Below the pieces are notes generated by a model. That model saw only the letters and a list, made by a program, of their open reading frames with translations. It was not told the origin of the DNA and ran no database searches. From Caulobacteraceae bacterium UBA6225 (GTDB lineage Bacteria > Pseudomonadota > Alphaproteobacteria > Caulobacterales > Caulobacteraceae): a stretch of 12,873 nt of DNA. Each line of letters opens with the position of its first letter. Position 1 is the first letter of the stretch. Below, piece after piece: positions 12,307 to 12,873 of the stretch. The translations under genes were made by a program, and so were the position numbers. The stretch is from contig DJWR01000227.1 in the NCBI GenBank assembly GCA_002441055.1, forward strand, positions 1-12,873, read 5' to 3'.

Positions 12307-12873
12307 TCAGGCGGCCTGCTGACCGTCCTCGTAAACCGGCGCCTCCTCAGGGAGCAGGGCCGGGCGCCCGAGGATCATATCCGAAGCCTTCTCGGCGATC
12401 ATGATGGTCGGCGCATTGGTGTTGCCCCCCACCAGGGTCGGCATGACCGAGGCGTCGATGACCCGCAGACCGGTGAGGCCCCGGACCTTCAGCTCGGCGT
12501 CGACCACCGCCATGGCGTCGCCGTCCGCACCCATCTTACAGGTGCCCACCGGGTGGTAGATGGTTTCCGAGGTGCGCTTGATCCAGGCGTCGATCTCCTC
12601 GTCGGTCTGCACCGCTTCCCCCGGCGAATATTCCGGCCCGCGATAAGGATCCAGCGCCGCCTGACGGGCGAGCTCGCGCATCATCTTGACCCCCTCGCGG
12701 ATGGCGCGGCGGTCCTCCTCGGTGGCCAGGTAGTTGGCGAAGATGGCCGGATGATCCATCGGATCGGCCGAACGCAGCCCCACCCGCCCACGGCTTTCGG
12801 GGCGCAGCTGGCAGACGTGGAAGGTGAAGCCGTCCTTGGCCACGGCCACCTTGCCGTGGTCCTGCATGATGGC
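12307..12873 (-). CDS. GMC family FAD-dependent oxidoreductase, C-terminal part
   Basis: The last 188 residues of a flavin-dependent alcohol or choline-type dehydrogenase; the 5' two thirds, including the FAD-binding GxGxxG, lie beyond the right edge. The visible part is the GMC C-terminal domain: PESRGRVGLRSADPMDHPAI, then YHPVGTCKMG with the active-site His (visible residue 107), VVDAELKVRGLTGLRVIDASVMP, and GGNTNAPTIMIAEKASDMI, where the first Asn is the catalytic partner 44 residues after the His, as in choline oxidase. The substrate (choline, primary alcohol or other) is not decided by this part. The codon read as a possible ATG near 12867 is internal. The next gene is the aldo/keto reductase, 26 bases downstream. 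Confidence 0.93.
   Translation of the reverse strand, partial: AIMQDHGKVAVAKDGFTFHVCQLRPESRGRVGLRSADPMDHPAIFANYLATEEDRRAIREGVKMMRELARQAALDPYRGPEYSPGEAVQTDEEIDAWIKRTSETIYHPVGTCKMGADGDAMAVVDAELKVRGLTGLRVIDASVMPTLVGGNTNAPTIMIAEKASDMILGRPALLPEEAPVYEDGQQAA

Overview
The window is GC-rich, gene-dense chromosomal DNA from an alphaproteobacterium, almost certainly of the family Caulobacteraceae (Caulobacter/Phenylobacterium type). Two things support this: the 5' end of a 16S rRNA gene with an alphaproteobacterial V1-V2 region, and a complete holdfast-anchor operon, hfaABD, which is characteristic of stalked, holdfast-making Caulobacterales. Genus cannot be fixed from the sequence alone; the 16S part looks somewhat closer to Phenylobacterium than to Caulobacter from memory.

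Layout. Bases 1-272 are the 5' end of a 16S rRNA gene on the minus strand, with a leader of about 275 nt, a boxA-like antitermination element and a strong -35/-10 promoter further right. Divergent from it is an Rrf2-family regulator with four clustered cysteines (892-1332, plus). Two minus-strand genes follow: a two-CBS-domain protein (1390-1818) and, upstream of it, a rhomboid protease with a TTG start (1884-2555).

The centre is the hfaABD cluster (2706-5305, plus): HfaA, a small secreted curlin-like protein; HfaB, a CsgG-like outer-membrane lipoprotein that should form the secretion pore; and HfaD, a secreted protein that I can resolve into eight degenerate repeats of about 48 residues. The genes overlap (11 nt and 71 nt). 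They are preceded by a perfect-looking sigma-54 promoter and possible upstream control sites. Just downstream on the same strand is a 960-residue exported M16 zinc peptidase (5405-8287).

Convergent to the peptidase is an unrecognised exported protein of 295 residues with a CC-(x)-PPPPP repeat and 13 cysteines (8296-9183, minus). Divergent from that is a single PAS-domain protein (9353-9904, plus); their shared promoter region holds an inverted repeat and three copies of one 8-mer. The right part is metabolic and all minus strand: Rnk-type regulator followed by a TauE/SafE transporter (11106 down to 9915), and a GMC oxidoreductase (cut by the right edge) followed after 26 bp by an aldo/keto reductase.

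The most interesting signals are the sigma-54 promoter of hfaABD, the eight-unit repeat architecture of HfaD and its echo in HfaA, the long coding overlap between hfaB and hfaD, and the cysteine/proline-repeat secreted protein nearby. I see no mobile element, CRISPR array or tRNA, and no sign of recent transfer.
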